From: Ichthyophis bannanicus
Lineage: Eukaryota > Chordata > Amphibia > Gymnophiona > Ichthyophiidae
Assembly: GCA_033557465.1 (NCBI GenBank)
Contig: CM066036.1
Span: forward strand, 724,297,828-724,361,827
Length of the DNA stretch: 64,000 nt
Reading direction: 5' to 3'
Shown: positions 1 through 11,825 of the stretch, piece after piece
How positions within the stretch are numbered: position 1 is the stretch's first letter
Layout of the letters: each line of letters opens with the position of its first letter
Notes under the pieces: generated by a model
What the model saw: only the letters and a program-made list of their open reading frames with translations
Databases searched by the model: none
What the model was told of the DNA's origin: nothing
Translations under genes and position numbers: made by a program

Positions 1-1000
1 TACAACTACTACTACTACTGATCATTTATATAGCGCTACAAGGCACATACAGTGCTGCACAGACACATGTAAAAGACAATCCCTGCTAATCAGAGTTTAT
101 AATCTAGTCAAGACAGACAACACAGCAACTGTGGACAAGGATATATCTAGGGGGAATGGTAAAGCAATGCAAAGGAGATTAAGTGGATCAGGATCCAAAG
201 CAGCTGAATTGGTGAGTTTTGAGTCTGGGTTTGAAAAGGGCCAGAGAAGTGCCTGATTGACAGACTCAGGTAGTTTGTTCTAGGCATAAGGAGCAGCAAG
301 TTGAAAGGAGAAAAATCTGGAGTTGGCAGTAGAAGAGCGCAGTTGCTGAGGAGAGGTGTAGGGAGCGATAAGAGAGGAAAGGTAGTGAGAAGTTGTAGAA
401 TGAGTGTAGGTATAGGTCAGTGGGAGAAGTTTGAACTGGATGTGGAAACGGATAGGGTGCCAGAGAAGTGACTTGAGAAGAGGGGTGATATGAGCATGAC
501 GAGGCTGGTAGAAGATTAGCCACGAGGCCTAGTTTTGAACAGATTGAAGGGGAGAGAGATAATTCAGAGGGAGACCAGCAAGGAGTAGGTTGCAATAGTC
601 TAGACAGGAGGTGACTAAAGAGTGGATAAGTGTCTTAGTAGTGTGTTCAGAAAGGAATGAGTGAATTTTGCTGATGCTATAGAGAAAGAAACAACAGGTT
701 TTAGCTATCAGTTGGATGTTTGTGGAGGAGAGGGAATAGTCAAAAATGACCCGAAAGTTGCGAGCCAAGGAAACACAGAAGAGTAGAGTGTTATCCACAG
801 AGATTGAGAAAGGAGGAAGGGGGGAGGTGGGTTTAGGAGGAAAAATAAGAAGCTCAGTTTTGACCATGTTCAATTTCAAATGGTGGTGAGACATCCAAGC
901 AACAATGTCAGATAGGCAGGCAGAGATCCTGGCCTGGATTGCCAGAGAAATTTCAGGTGCAGAGAAGTAGATCTGAGAGTCATCAATACATACCCATTCA
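1..1000 (-). mobile_element. L2-clade LINE fragment, 3' part of ORF2 and 3' end
   Basis: Antisense L2-type non-LTR retrotransposon, 5'-truncated. Reading on the minus strand from about 1000, the RT domain begins at the catalytic region (IDDSQIYF, where YADD is expected) and runs through KLNMVKTELLIFPP and the C-terminal LDYCNLLLAGLP segment. Stops and frameshifts break the frame near 530-600. The 3' end lies at the window's left edge as an ACT/TAC trinucleotide run, the kind of short microsatellite L2 elements end in. The same 3' segment recurs at 60321 and related RT sequence at 27150-30371. No endonuclease is present. It is inactive. Confidence 0.85.
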
Positions 1001-1915
1001 TTCCGCTTTCCTTGTTTTGCTTTTGTTTTACTAGTTGTCACTCCCACTGCTGCCGCTGCCCAGTCTTTTTTTCCAGTGGCTTCTGATAAGATTTATTTAT
1101 AAAAACAGAAAAAAATAAGAAATAACTATCTGCCATCCTTGTGCCTTTCTGCTTCCATTGTTGCTGCCTGTGTTACTCCTTATCCAACTGTTTCAGGCCC
1201 TGTCATTGCCCTATCTGCTGTCTTGATTTCAGTAGATTCTGTTTTATAAACTTATATCCTTTCTCACAAAAAAAACAAACAGAGAAAATGATGAATAACC
1301 TCCATTTCTATATGGAAGTGATTTTCTAATGCAGCTGCTACCTGAGTCTGGGCTGCCTGCTCCAGGCCCTGCCACTTCCAGACCTGCCTCTTTAGTTCAA
1401 TGCCACCACCCTGCTATCTTTTTGCTGAGCTTTTATTGCTAGGGCTGCTGCTGCCTGATGTGATTGCTGTTGTTTATTGTTTATTAGGTTCTTGCTTTAT
1501 AACCTTTCAAAGGGTGAATAGCATGGTCGTTTGCAAATAATTAAAATGAATAAGGAAAACAGAATGAAACTCCAAAATGTGGATAGGACAGAACTAAAGA
1601 AATAAGGAGAGGGAGTGATAGTGAGAAGCAGTACTAGAAATTGTACCAGGATTGCCCCATATGGCCCTTATCTCTCTACATACCTTTACCTCCCATTGAA
1701 TGCTGGATTAAAAAGACTTTAAGGCTTGTTCTGAATTCCTTGTAAGAGAAGTCAGAAAGTAGGGAGAAGGGAAGGCTATTTTAAAGATAAGGGGGTTTTG
1801 ATAAAAAAATGTGGCCTGCTTAATGGAGTTGGGCCTCATATGAATGGGAGTGTGGATGGCAAGGTGGTCACCCTGTTAGGAAAAAAGATAACTGGAGGGA
1901 ATATAAAAACTGTTC
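1001..1915. other. Unassigned sequence
   Basis: No convincing ORF or repeat is recognised. The left half is T-rich with several CTGCTGCTG-like runs. The short open frames here have no recognisable motifs. Confidence 0.4.
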
Positions 1916-2010
1916 TATGTAAAATTGTTGTTTATTGTAAACCGCCCCTGATTTCAGGAAGGGGCGGTATAGAAAAATCCTGAAATAAATAAATAAAATA
2001 AATAAATAAA
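1916..2010 (+). mobile_element. L2-like LINE 3' tail
   Basis: A short stem (CCGCCCC ... GGGGCGG) is followed by TATAGAAAA and a TAAA repeat run. The same tail occurs in reverse at 27431-27500, at the 3' end of the 647-codon L2, so this is the 3' terminus of a severely 5'-truncated copy of that family. The stem is probably the RT recognition structure, by analogy with other stringent LINEs. Confidence 0.75.
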
Positions 2011-2530
2011 ATTTAAAGGGGTGATGGCAGGGACGAGTTACAATAGGATTCCAATGGGCATTTGAGTTGAATAGCTGTATATTCAGAAATATTAGAGATT
2101 AATAATGACAGCTATTAAATGGTATGCATTGATGATGGGTTTAAAAAAATATTGGGCTTTTGGACTGATGAATGAAATAGAGCTTGTTGCTCCGAACATT
2201 GGTTGACATAAGCACTACAGTGACTCCAACAAAGAGCATCTGGAGTCTTTTCCTGAATAAAAAAGTAGAGAAAAATAGTATGTATAATTCATTATTTTTA
2301 TGTATATGCAATGATTTGATATTTGAGTTTTCAAGGACTTTAGTAGTTGATTTCTGCAACTCTATTATCTATAACTCTCTTTGCAATCAAATTCTCTCAG
2401 ACAACCTTGTCTTTGGAGACATTCAGGTACAAGCTCATTATTCCACAACACTCTGCTCCTGATCTAACTCTATTAGATTTTCAAAGTTCTATATCTGAGG
2501 ATTTGGGGTCTTCCTGTCAATGTTAGTATT
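2011..2530. other. Unassigned AT-rich sequence
   Basis: No element or conserved coding segment is recognised. Short ORFs on both strands lack known motifs. Confidence 0.4.
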
Positions 2531-2534
2531 ACCT

Positions 2535-2940
2535 TGCTCCTCTCCCGATGCCTTAGGATCTTCTTGCAATGGCGGTGCTATTGTATTCTTCTCCCCATCA
2601 GGGCTGGTGTTAAGGGGTGGCAAATAGGACAATTTCTTGGCCCCCTATGCAAACAGGGGGCCCCAAATTTGCATCAAGCTGAAAAAGGCATAACCTGCAG
2701 GCATGCTGTGGGCTCCTGAATGTTTCACACCAGCACCGCTCCACATGCTTTGGAGTGTCCTTCCAATGTTGGTGCGACTTTATTCCTCTTCTGCTACCAT
2801 GGAATCTTTTTCTCAATATTGCTGCTACCATTTCCTTTTTCCAGTGCTTTAGGATTCCCCTGTGAATGCAGGTATGTGTTGTCCCCCTTTCTGTGCCTTG
2901 AGCTCTTCATTCTATGCCTTAGGCTTGAAATCTTCATTCC
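2535..2940. repeat. Degenerate tandem repeat interrupted by a hAT-like end
   Basis: The motif TGCYTTAGG/TGCTTTGGA followed by CTTC...CAATG recurs about four times (near 2550, 2748, 2830, 2920), suggesting a decayed tandem array. At 2599-2664 it is interrupted by sequence beginning CAGGGCTGGTG and ending in a hairpin of GGCCCCC and GGGGGCC. This resembles the left end of the hAT-like element at 60474, so it may be a hAT fragment. Confidence 0.35.
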
Positions 2941-3099
2941 ACTATGAGTGATCTATATCCCTCTTTTGTTTTTATGGGATCCTCATAAGAACATAAGAAA
3001 TGCCATACTGGGTCAGACCAAGGTCCATCAAGCCCAGTATCCTGTTTCCAGCAGTGGCCAATCCAGGTCACAAACACCTGGCAGGTTCCCAAAAAGGCA

Positions 3100-4051
3100 C
3101 ACAGTGCTTGTCTCAGGGCAAGAGTGGATTTCTTTAATAATGGTTTATGGACTTTCCTCCAGGAACTTGTCCAAACATTTTTTTTAAACCCAGCTACACT
3201 AACAGTCTTTACTACATCCTCTGGTAATGAATTTCAGATATCATGTATCCCCTCAGCAGACTCTTTTCCAAGTTAAAAATCCCTAACCTTTTAAGCATTT
3301 ATCATAGTGATATCCTTCCATCCCCTTTACCATTTTGGTAGCTCTTCTCTGCACCTTTTCTAATTCCACTATGTCCTTTTTAAGATATGGCAACCAGAAT
3401 TACACACAATATTCAAGGTGTGGTTGCACCATGGAATGGTACAGAGGCATTAAAATGTCCTTGGTTTTATTTTCCATTCCTTTCCTTATGGTTCCTAGCA
3501 TTCTATTTGCTTTCTTGACCACCGCTGCACATTGGGCAGAGGGTTTCAACATATTATCCACGATGACACCTACATCTTTTTTCTGTGTGGTGGTTCCTAA
3601 TTTCTAACCCTGCATTGCATAACCATAGTTTGGATTCTTTTTTCCTTGGTGAATAACTTTGCACTTGTCCACATTAAATTTTGTCTGCCATTTGGATGTC
3701 CAGTCTTCCAATTTATTAAAGTCTTCATGCAATTTCTCACAATCCTTTTGTGTTTTAGCAACTTTGAATAATTTCATGACATCTTCAAATGTGATCATCT
3801 CACTCATTATTCCCATTTCCAGGTCATTTATGAATATGTTAAAAAGAAGCGGACCCGGCACAGATCTCTGGGATAATCTACTAATCACCTTTCTCCATTG
3901 AGAAAATTGGCCATTTAGCCCTACTCTCTGCTTTCTATCATTTAACCAGTTCCTGATCCAGGATAGTACACTGCCTCCAATCCCATGATTTTTTAATTTG
4001 GCCAAGAGTCTCTCATGAGAGACCTTGTCAAAGACTCTGAAAATCCAGATA
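3100..4051 (-). pseudogene. CR1 ORF2 3' half: RT palm and C-terminus
   Basis: Continues from YLDFQ at the insertion edge: LAKLKNHGIGGSVLSWIRNW, VPGPLLFNIFINDLE, then the catalytic region, where FADD has become FEDV. KLEDWTSKWQTKFNVDKCKV follows. The FEDV change and several stops show the copy is dead. The remainder to about 3100 is the C-terminal and 3' UTR sequence typical of tetrapod CR1. Confidence 0.8.
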
Positions 4052-4589
4052 CATTATGAGCCCCATTCTGGGAGGGGGACATCTGGGCCATAAGGGGCCA
4101 TTGGGACCTGATTCTGGTAATCGGGAACAAAACGTTCCTGTGTGAGCCAGAATAGGGCATGAAGAAGGCCTGACGTGCCCCCTTCTCCTGCAGGGATATC
4201 CTTCACACAGGTGCCCCCGGCATCCATAGATCCGGCCCCCTAAACCCTGCCACCCGATCCATGGCTGGCCTCTCACAGCCTGGATTGGGCACCCAGTCCT
4301 GGCCCCAGGGGTGGCTCATCTGCCTCAATCTTCCAACTTGTGCTGCTTATACCACCTCTGAGGTGGTATTAGCAGCATGTCCCAGCAAGACATACAGGAC
4401 CGTGACCTGAATCAGTCCTGTACGTGCTACCGGAAGGCCTGCCCCTGCTCTGCCCCCCACCAGCTCCCCCCGTCCTGAAGCACAGGACGAATGGGGAGAG
4501 TCAGTGGAGGAATAGGATCTAGGCGGATTGTGGATCTGCATGACCTGCCAAGACATGCAGCCCCGCAACCTGTGTTTATGAATGAGGGC
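4052..4589. mobile_element. GC-rich hairpin element, copy A, inside CR1
   Basis: A GC-rich block splits the CR1 RT between the codons for FDI and YLDF, so it is a later insertion. It has no ORF with known motifs. At 4390-4400 and 4415-4425 it carries an 11-bp stem (one mismatch) with a 14-nt loop. The same hairpin occurs in the blocks at 50588-51160 and 57881-58515. One end reads GCCCCATTCTGG, close in reverse to ends of the other two. It is probably a non-autonomous DNA element. Termini and TSD are not resolved. Confidence 0.5.
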
Positions 4590-5800
4590 TTATATCAAAA
4601 GGCTCACCCTGGTTTCCCTATTTATTCACACCTTCATAAAAATATAACAGCAATGCACTTGAAAAAGGTTTTACTATGTGTTTTTGCTACCATGGCAAGC
4701 TTTTTTTCAAATTCTCTCTTTGCTTGCTTTATCAATGCCTTTCATCTAATTTGCCAGTGCTTATGTTGTTTCCCAATATCATCATTTGGATCCTTTTTCC
4801 ATTTCCTGAAAAATGCTTAATCGGCTACAATAGTCTTTCCGATCTCACCTTTAAACCATGCCGGCAGTTTTTGGTCTTCCTTCCGCTTCTTTTAAAGCGT
4901 GGAATACATCTGGTCTGGGCTTCCAAGATAGTATTTTTAAACAACGTCCATGCTTTATGTAAACCTTTAACCTTTGCAACTGCTCCTTTTAGTTTTTTCT
5001 TAACTATGATCTTCAGTTTATCATAGTCTCCCTTTTGAAAGCTAAAAGTTAGAACTGTGGATTTCCTTGCTGTCCTGCTTCCATTTATTAAATCAAATGT
5101 GATCATGCTTTGATCACTAATTCCAAGTGGCCCAAACAACCTTATCTTTTGCACCAGATCTTGTGTTCCACTAAGGAGTACGTCCAAGATGGTTTCCCCT
5201 CTTGTCGGTTCATGAATCACCTGCTCCAAGAAGCAGACATTTATTTCATCTAGAAACGTTATCTCCCTAACATGTCCTGTTGTGACACTGATCCAGTTGA
5301 TACCGGGGTAATTGAAATCACCCATTATTTCTGTGCTATAACTTTTGTTAGCTTCCATGATTCCTCTAAGCATTTCCTCATCCATCTCTTCATTCTGGTG
5401 GTCAGTAGTATACCCCCAGTGCCATTGCCTCCCCCTTTTTACATGGGATTTCTATCCACAGAGATTCTACAGTGTGTTTTCTCTCATGCAAACTGTCAAT
5501 CTGATTTGACTCAATGCCCTCTCTAACATAAAGTGCAACCCCTTCACCCTATCATTGAGATGTAGTTTTTACTCATTGGTTGTCCTTCTTCCACCAGGTC
5601 TATGCGATGCCAATTATATCTAACCTTTCATTTAGTTCTATATATTCTAGCTCTCCCATTCTATTTTTTAGACTTCCAGCATTTGCATACAGGCATTTTA
5701 GAGGTTGTATTTTATTCATATCAATCTGGTTGTCAGTTGATATGGGTAATTTGGAATCTTTCAGCTCTGTACTTAAGGGCATCTGGGTTACTTTTATCTT
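4590..5800 (-). pseudogene. CR1 ORF2 5' half: endonuclease and RT entry
   Basis: The endonuclease starts near 5690 with LKCLYANAGSLKNRMGELE and DIIGIA, continues through GDFNYPGINW (catalytic Asp/Asn loop, near 5300) and DVLLSG, and reaches ISDQSM, where the conserved SDH has Gln in place of the catalytic His. A basic linker follows to about 4850. Past an apparent deletion, LLLYFYEGVNK and GEPFDI mark the RT stretch just before the YLDF motif. The insertion at 4052-4589 separates these two. Confidence 0.8.
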
Positions 5801-5939
5801 TATTGAAATCTCTGTTGGGATTCTCTAACTTCCCTCTTTGCTAGTATTGTTCAAGGATACAGCCCTCTGTACCATGCACTCTTGGGCAACTGTCAGCTTT
5901 CCCCTTTTATCCAGTTTAAAAGCTATTCTATCTCCTTTT

Positions 5940-6425
5940 TAAAGATTCAAGGTTAATGTCAGCAGCCTGGTTCTGTCCCAGTTAAGGTGGAGCCCATCCC
6001 TTTGGGAAAGCCCCTTCCTTCTATAAAATGCTGCCCAGTTCCTAATGAATATAAAACCCTCTTCTTTGCACCATCGTCTCATCCACACACTGAGACTCCA
6101 GAGCTCTGCTTGCCTTTTTGGGTCCTGCACATACTACAAGAAGCATTTCTGAGAATGATATCCTGGAAGTTCTGGATTTCATCTTCCTATCTAAAAGCTT
6201 ATATTTGGCCTCTCTCTCATACTTTCCTATGTCATTGGTACCAACATGTACCAAGACAGCAGACTCATCTCTAAAACATTGTCTAGATGGCGCATGAGGT
6301 CCACTACTTTTGCACCAGGCAGGCATGTTACCAGGTGATGCTTACGTCCACCAGCCACCCAGCTAAGTACATTCCTAATGATCGAATCACCATTACGTTC
6401 GTGATAACCTTCCCATTGGCACATG
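5940..6425 (-). pseudogene. CR1 ORF1 esterase (SGNH/GDSL-like) remnant
   Basis: Minus-strand frames carry the blocks of the SGNH-type esterase found in ORF1 of CR1 elements. These are GDSIIRN (block I, nucleophile Ser), LPGAKVVDL, HVGTNDIG (block III), and the C-terminal DGLHLN block with the catalytic Asp and His. The coding is spread over at least three frames, so it is a pseudogene. In CR1 the domain is known as a lipolytic/acetyl esterase with a proposed role in RNP or membrane handling. Here only homology is visible. Sequence to about 6700 resembles the N-terminal part of ORF1 but is too decayed to define. Confidence 0.8.
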
Positions 6426-6708
6426 GCCCTAGGGAAATCTCCTCAGTGTGAGGGGGTTTTATATCACCTGGAGGAAAGTCCTAGCTACAGGATCACTTCC
6501 TGTCACAACAAGGTTAAGCTCTCCTTTCACATGACCTCTCTCCTCCATGGCAACTGAGAGGCTGCTAGACTGGAGCTGCAACTTCAGTACTATTTCACTT
6601 TAGGTCTCATCTACATACCTCTCTGTCATCCTTATGTCCTCCAAGTCTGCCATTCTAGACTCCAGAGATCAGACTCATTCCCTGAGAGCAAAGGACTGCT
6701 TGCACTTT

Positions 6709-8489
6709 CAGTGGTGTGAAAACGTATTGCATAGGCAGTGCCGAATTGACAGTTTTTAGTTGTTTGGATCGCAAGGACAGAATGCATTACAATTTACAAT
6801 CCCTTCTGCATGCCATTTTCTTCCATTTTGTCTTTTGTACAAATTTGACAAATTTGCCATGACATGAGTGTTCTTTTATGATTGTTTAATAGCCATGTTC
6901 ATTGGTTGTGAACCTGTGTACAAAGATGCAATGTGTGCCCAAAAGGTTGTTGTGTTTTCTGTTCCATGTATGTTGGCAGTGTGCATGTTTTCTTCTTAAT
7001 TTCATTAGGTAGCCTTGATAAGGGCTGTTTTTTGTTGTTGGTGACCATTAGTTTTTGATGGGCCAGCCCTTGCTCTTTATCACTAGACGGCATCTGTCTG
7101 GCATGGAGTGGACGAGTTTAATGAGGTGTTCTCACGGTATGATGCACTTCCAGGCTGCAGTGACTCTATCAGCTATCACTTGGTCCATGGATGCTTCTTG
7201 GTGATTTCAAGCAAAGATTCTCAATCAGGTTGAGATTGGGTGATTGAGCTGACCAATCAATGGTTTGAACTCCATTTATTTTTTCCAGTAGGCAACAGTT
7301 TTCACTCGGTGGCAAGGTGCATTGTCATCCTGGAAAAAATATCTTCCAGTAAACTGTTGCTCGGCTGATGGCAGCATGCACTTCTGCAGAATTTCTATGT
7401 ATTTTGCTGCATTCACCATCCCATCAATGATATGGAGTCTTCCAACAACACATGCATCCCCAGATCATAACCTTGGTTGGATGCTTCACAGAGATATTCA
7501 AGCACTCTGGTTTGTACTTTTCATGAAGAAACTTCCTCACATAAGTTTTGCCCTGGTCACCCGGAATGCAGAACGTGCTTTCATCACTGGTCAGCCAGCA
7601 TGCAGAATGTGCTTTCTTCGCTGAACAGAACTTTCTCACAGTCAACCTTGCTACATTTTGAGTACTTGGATGCCCACTCAATGCGTCTCTTCCTCTGTTC
7701 CACCATTAGTAACATCTACCTCCATGCCTTATAGCCCCTCAACCCATACTCCAAGCATCATCTCCTCACAGCGGAAGTGCAAACTGCAACAGAAAACTTC
7801 TCCTTCCATTCCCATAGAAGCTCAGGGGTGTTCAGCTTCCTTTTGCCAACTTGTTTGTGAACTTGCTGTGAACAAGAGATGTCCTTATCAAGGCCCTGTT
7901 GTCCCTCTTGGTTGACTTTCTAGGCCTACTGCTACAATGTCTGTCCTGCATATATCCCATCCTTATGCTTCTGCAGAATGCGGACAACCCTGCTCTGATT
8001 ACAGCCAAACTTTGCTGCAATCTGTGGGCTGGAATACCCCTCCTCATGCATAACCACCAACTGGACCCGGTCCTCCATTGATAGAAAATGTGACCTCTTC
8101 ACTATGCCAATATGTTGAGCATCAAATGCAATACACACCAGTTGATCCACATTAAATTCATACCCTGTGTGCTGCCAAAATACCATGCAGTAATTGGCTA
8201 TCAAATATGACTTCCTATTGGCTGAGGAAGCGGAGTATTCTATTGGTTCATTTCAATCCCGCTTTGACACAGAATCCAGTTGATCATACTGGGACATCGT
8301 TTCCTCATGACAGTCATACAAAAGTTCATAGTCAAGTAATTTTGCATGCAGAAATGGCTACCAAATTAAATTTGCAACAAAATAGTATATACTTTGCCAG
8401 GATTATGCCACAGAATTTGGAAAGATTGTCAAAATAAAGCTGAGAATAACTTGATCATGCAGCTTATGCAAGACCTTTACACACCACTG
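6709..8489 (-). mobile_element. Tc1/mariner-like element, copy 1
   Basis: Terminal inverted repeats begin CAGTGGTGTG at 6709 and, in reverse, at 8489, followed inward by GTATTGCATAG / GTCTTGCATAA. The right end abuts the expected TA target. The left TA appears mutated. Length is about 1.78 kb, usual for the superfamily. The copy at 58516 is in the opposite orientation and has the same ends. Confidence 0.85.
6990..8204 (-). pseudogene. Tc1-like transposase remnant
   Basis: Minus-strand frames encode an N-terminal helix-turn-helix segment (GYSSPQIAAKFGCNQSRVVRIL, shortened here to its core GCNQSRVVR). The catalytic domain follows: the first Asp in WLTSDEST near 7610, the second in FQDDNAPCH near 7325, and the Glu in LNLIENL near 7215. 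The D-to-E spacing fits DD34E. Frameshifts and stops separate these blocks, so no functional transposase can be made from this copy. Confidence 0.8.
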
Positions 8490-8803
8490 TAGTGCACACA
8501 TAAAACTCCTCACGAACTGGGAGAAAATCGTTCATGTGACAATGCAAAAAACTGGATAGCCCCCATCTCTCTGCTGGACTGCTGTCTACATCCTAGTTTT
8601 AAGGTTTTGTTTAGCTATTTCAGTTGTCTATTTAAGGTTATTAGGGAAACCTGTAGTAGTACAACTATACCTAATTGGGGTCATTCAGCCTAGTAGACCA
8701 TGTAAATGCCTTAGATGGGGATGTTCAATGACACATACATGGTTAGTGCCATAGAATGATTTACCCGAAGATGAACTGAACTGAATTGTTTTTGCTCTGG
8801 ATT
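8490..8803. other. Unassigned sequence
   Basis: No ORF or repeat recognised. It ends in a pyrimidine tract plus CAG next to CR1-like sequence. Confidence 0.4.
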
Positions 8804-9290
8804 TCTTGCAGGAACTTGTGCAAACCTCTTTTGAACCCTACTATGTTAACACCCTTAAACCCTTCCTCCACAGTTTAATTGTGTGTGGTATAATACCTTT
8901 TATAATTTGTTTTTATCTATTAGTTGTTAATTTTGTAGCTTGTCCTTTTGTTTTAGTGTTGTTTGGAAAGTTAAATAACTTTCCCCTACTTAACTAGAGC
9001 ATCCCATTCATGACTTTATATATTTCTATCATAATCCCTCTCAATCTTCTTTTTCAAATTGAAGATGGTGTTAGGCCTTTCTTAATAAGGGAGGTATAAA
9101 ATTATTGTATCATTTCTGTTGTCCTTCTTCAGACATCTCCAAGCTCTCTTGTATCCTTTTAGAGGTAGGGAAACCAAAACTGCATGCAATACTTAGGGTA
9201 TGCTTGTACCTTGAACTTATGCAGAGGTATAATGATACACTCAAATGTTCTTTACTTTGATTTTTTCAATTAATGACAGAGAAGTGCAAG
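8804..9290 (-). mobile_element. CR1 LINE fragment, 3' region
   Basis: Antisense CR1 3' sequence: the GGAACTTGTGCAAACCTC segment matches CR1 copies at 3160 and 57590, and the following 400 bases keep the CR1 order of motifs (ATTCTATCAT, CCTTCTTCAG, CCAAAACTGC, ATACTTAGGGT). It is highly decayed and older than the copy at 2993. Confidence 0.7.
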
Positions 9291-9479
9291 CTTTAATGCA
9301 CATTTGGTTCATTAGTGTGCCTTAAAAATGTTCTTGCAAGCAAAATTAGTTTAACATTGGAACTCATTCTCTCCAAGCAGCCTAGAATAGATTGAGCAAT
9401 GTATTAAATCCATCAGTATAGCAACATCCCACCTAGACCCTTGCACTGTAAGCTGGATTTAAAAGATATTGTTAAATTT

Positions 9480-9660
9480 TAGTGTTAGACCCACCACTGT
9501 TTTTCTTTGCTGGTGGGCTATATTATACAGTGATAAAAATTGTGGATATTATTATTTGATGCTGCCTTTTGTTTTTGTGTGAGAGACCCTTCGTACGTTC
9601 TACTTTTTTGATACTTAATTGTATCCTGTGAAATTGAATAATAAAATTTTTTAAAAAGAA
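9480..9660 (+). mobile_element. Possible retroelement 3' end
   Basis: A 3' UTR-like stretch ends in GAATAATAAAATTTTTTAAAA, suggesting the poly(A) end of a truncated retroelement or retrocopy. No coding sequence supports a family assignment. Confidence 0.3.
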
Positions 9661-11445
9661 CTAGAGGGGAATTAACACCTTATATTCAAAGAATAGTTAA
9701 TCTCTCACTAGCTCAAGGACTCATGCCAAAAGCACTCAAAGAAGCAACTATCTGTTCAATCCTAAAACACTGCTTACTCGATGAGCTCTGCCTAGGTTCC
9801 TATAGACCAATATCGAGTCTTCCGCTTATGTCCAAAATAACAGAAAAGTCAGTCCAGAGGCAATTTCGAGATCATTTAGATACATACGTTCTGTTGATCC
9901 ACAACAATATGGATTCCGACCGTACCATGGCGTGGAAATACTCCTTATTTCCCTATTCAAGAAAATAAATCAAGGAATTGAAAACACGAAACAATCATGC
10001 ATACTCCATCAACCATGACATCCTAATCGCACAACTTCAACAACCTGGCATGGAAGGCACTATATTTCAATGGTTTATAGCCTACCTTTCTGACCTCACT
10101 TAACAGGTCAAAATTGGTCATACTCTCTCAAGACCATTCAACTAAACACAAGGGGTACATTAGGGCTCAGTTTTATCCGCTTTACTCTTTAACATCTACC
10201 TCCAGCCCATCTGCGACATAATCGGAGCACACAATGTTGATTACAGAATTTATGCAGATGACATAATGATTTTCACAACATTCAAAACATTAGAGCCCCA
10301 AACTACCAGCATATAGTCAAATGCTTCAACAATGTTTCACACTGGCTCAACTCTTTCAACCTAGCAATAAACCTAAAAAATCAGAAGTCCTTATGATCTC
10401 CAGAAACAAAATATTATCGCCACCTCAGCAACTTCAGGTAAACAATGCCTCACTTAAAGTGAAAAAGGAAATCAAATACCTGTGAATCCTACTGGACGAG
10501 AACCTCAACCTGATAAAACACATTAACATAACATGAACAATCTACAATAAAACAAGAATGATACAAAACCTAAGACCTCTCCTATCAACTGATGACTTCC
10601 GTTTCCTGTCACAAGCAATGGTGTGCCCCCACTTCAACTTTGGCAACAGTATCTTTCAGGGCCTCCCCAAGCAAGCCTACAGATGGCACAAAGCACTTTT
10701 GCACGCAACATAATGAAGGTAGACAGGTCAGAACACATTACACCCATCCTATACCACCTACATTGACTGCCAGTAACACAGAGAATTAAATACAAGACAT
10801 TAATGACCACCTTCAAAATAGTATATAACATAGCACCAACATGTCTCAATTCATTAATACAAACATCACCAAAAACAAGACAAAGAAGGAAATGTATGCA
10901 AAACTTAGTAACAATCTCTAAGGAATTCAGGAAACAAACTAAATCAACAGCCAATAGAGCATTCACCTACTATTTTCCAGTCCTCTAGAATGCACTCCTG
11001 GACAACCTAAGGGAAATAAATGGCCTGACTATGTTCAGAAAGAGACTCAAAACATATCTATTTACTGAATACTATCAAAACAAAGTTGAGAACCTGAACC
11101 TATACCCCATAGACGTCCCAAATCTGCTACATTAATATACCTCCCCCACTGTTATAATCTACATATCACAAGTTATCACCCAGAATGATACACTTCATTT
11201 CACCATAAGAACCATAACACAGGTCTCTCCAATGTACATAGTTAAGTGTAAAAAAAAAAAAGTTCAGCCTAACCTAAAGACCTGCATGTAATGCTTGAAA
11301 TATTGTTTTTGAAGATATTCAATGTATTAGTTTACTGAGTTCCTTCTAAATTGCCCTGAGTGGTGATAACTGAGTTCCTTGTAGACCACCTTGATTACAT
11401 GGACAAGGCGGTATAGAAAACCCAGAAATAAACAAATAAAAACAT
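9661..11445 (+). pseudogene. Degenerate L2 LINE, RT through 3' tail
   Basis: Sense-strand, decayed relative of the 647-codon L2 at 27773-29716. Recognisable blocks are SYRPISSLP near 9800, GSVLSALLFNIYLQPICD near 10165-10210, the catalytic YADDIMIF near 10250, KEIKYL near 10470, and the C-terminal TRRK / FTYYFP / LTMFRK segment near 10880-11040. It ends at 11376-11440 with the family's stem-and-TATAGAAAA-type tail (here ACAAGGCGGTATAGAAAA). Many stops and frameshifts make it non-functional, but it keeps the YADD motif. Confidence 0.85.
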
Positions 11446-11479
11446 GCATAAAATAGGCATTCAAACCCCTTCCTTTAAC

Positions 11480-11570
11480 TATGTATTGAGTTGTTATACT
11501 GTAAACCGCACTGATTTAAAATAGTGTGATATATAAAACCAAATAAATGAATTAATTAATTAACTAATTG
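11480..11570 (+). repeat. SINE/LINE 3' tail
   Basis: GTAAACCGCACTGAT is followed by AGTGTGATATATAAA and an AAATGAATTAATT run. The same tail type ends the SINE at 34328. The body upstream is missing. Confidence 0.6.
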
Positions 11571-11739
11571 CCCCCCTCCATCCAAACCGGCACTCCCTCC
11601 CCCAAATAACATTCATCGTATTCAAGATTAATGGCAAAATTTGGCCACAACTTTTATTAACCTTAGAACTTCAACTTTAGAATAAGCATGAAAATCAGTA
11701 TCATCACTCCCAGATTGTCTTGAATTATGATTTGATGGT

Positions 11740-11815
11740 AACATTTTATTTATTAGGGTTTATTAACCACTTTTATAAAGAGATTCACCCAAGGCAGTGT
11801 ACAACAGATCTCTTC
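11740..11815 (-). repeat. LINE/SINE 3' tail, antisense
   Basis: A TTTATTTATTAGGGTTTATTAACC run followed by CCAAGGCAGTGTACAAC is the reverse of the L2-type tail with its stem, here as an isolated truncated end. Confidence 0.55.
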
Positions 11816-11825
11816 TGCCATAAAC

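Larger units (their letters stand above)
2993..6708 (-). mobile_element. CR1 LINE, long antisense copy
   Basis: This long CR1 has its 3' end at the left, where the ATAAGAAC-type terminal repeat precedes the family's conserved 3' segment. Reading leftward from about 6700 it contains an ORF1 with an esterase domain, an AP-type endonuclease, part of the RT and the 3' UTR. An internal deletion near 4650-4680 removes the N-terminal RT fingers, and a GC-rich element splits the copy at about 4052-4589. Stops and frameshifts are frequent. Related fragments lie at 8804, 16015, 34905 and 57394. A Tc1-like element abuts its 5' end. Confidence 0.9.

Noticed and set aside
8760..8812. Polypyrimidine tract plus CAG as a splice acceptor of a host exon
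   Set aside because: The downstream sequence is antisense CR1, and no coding exon follows.
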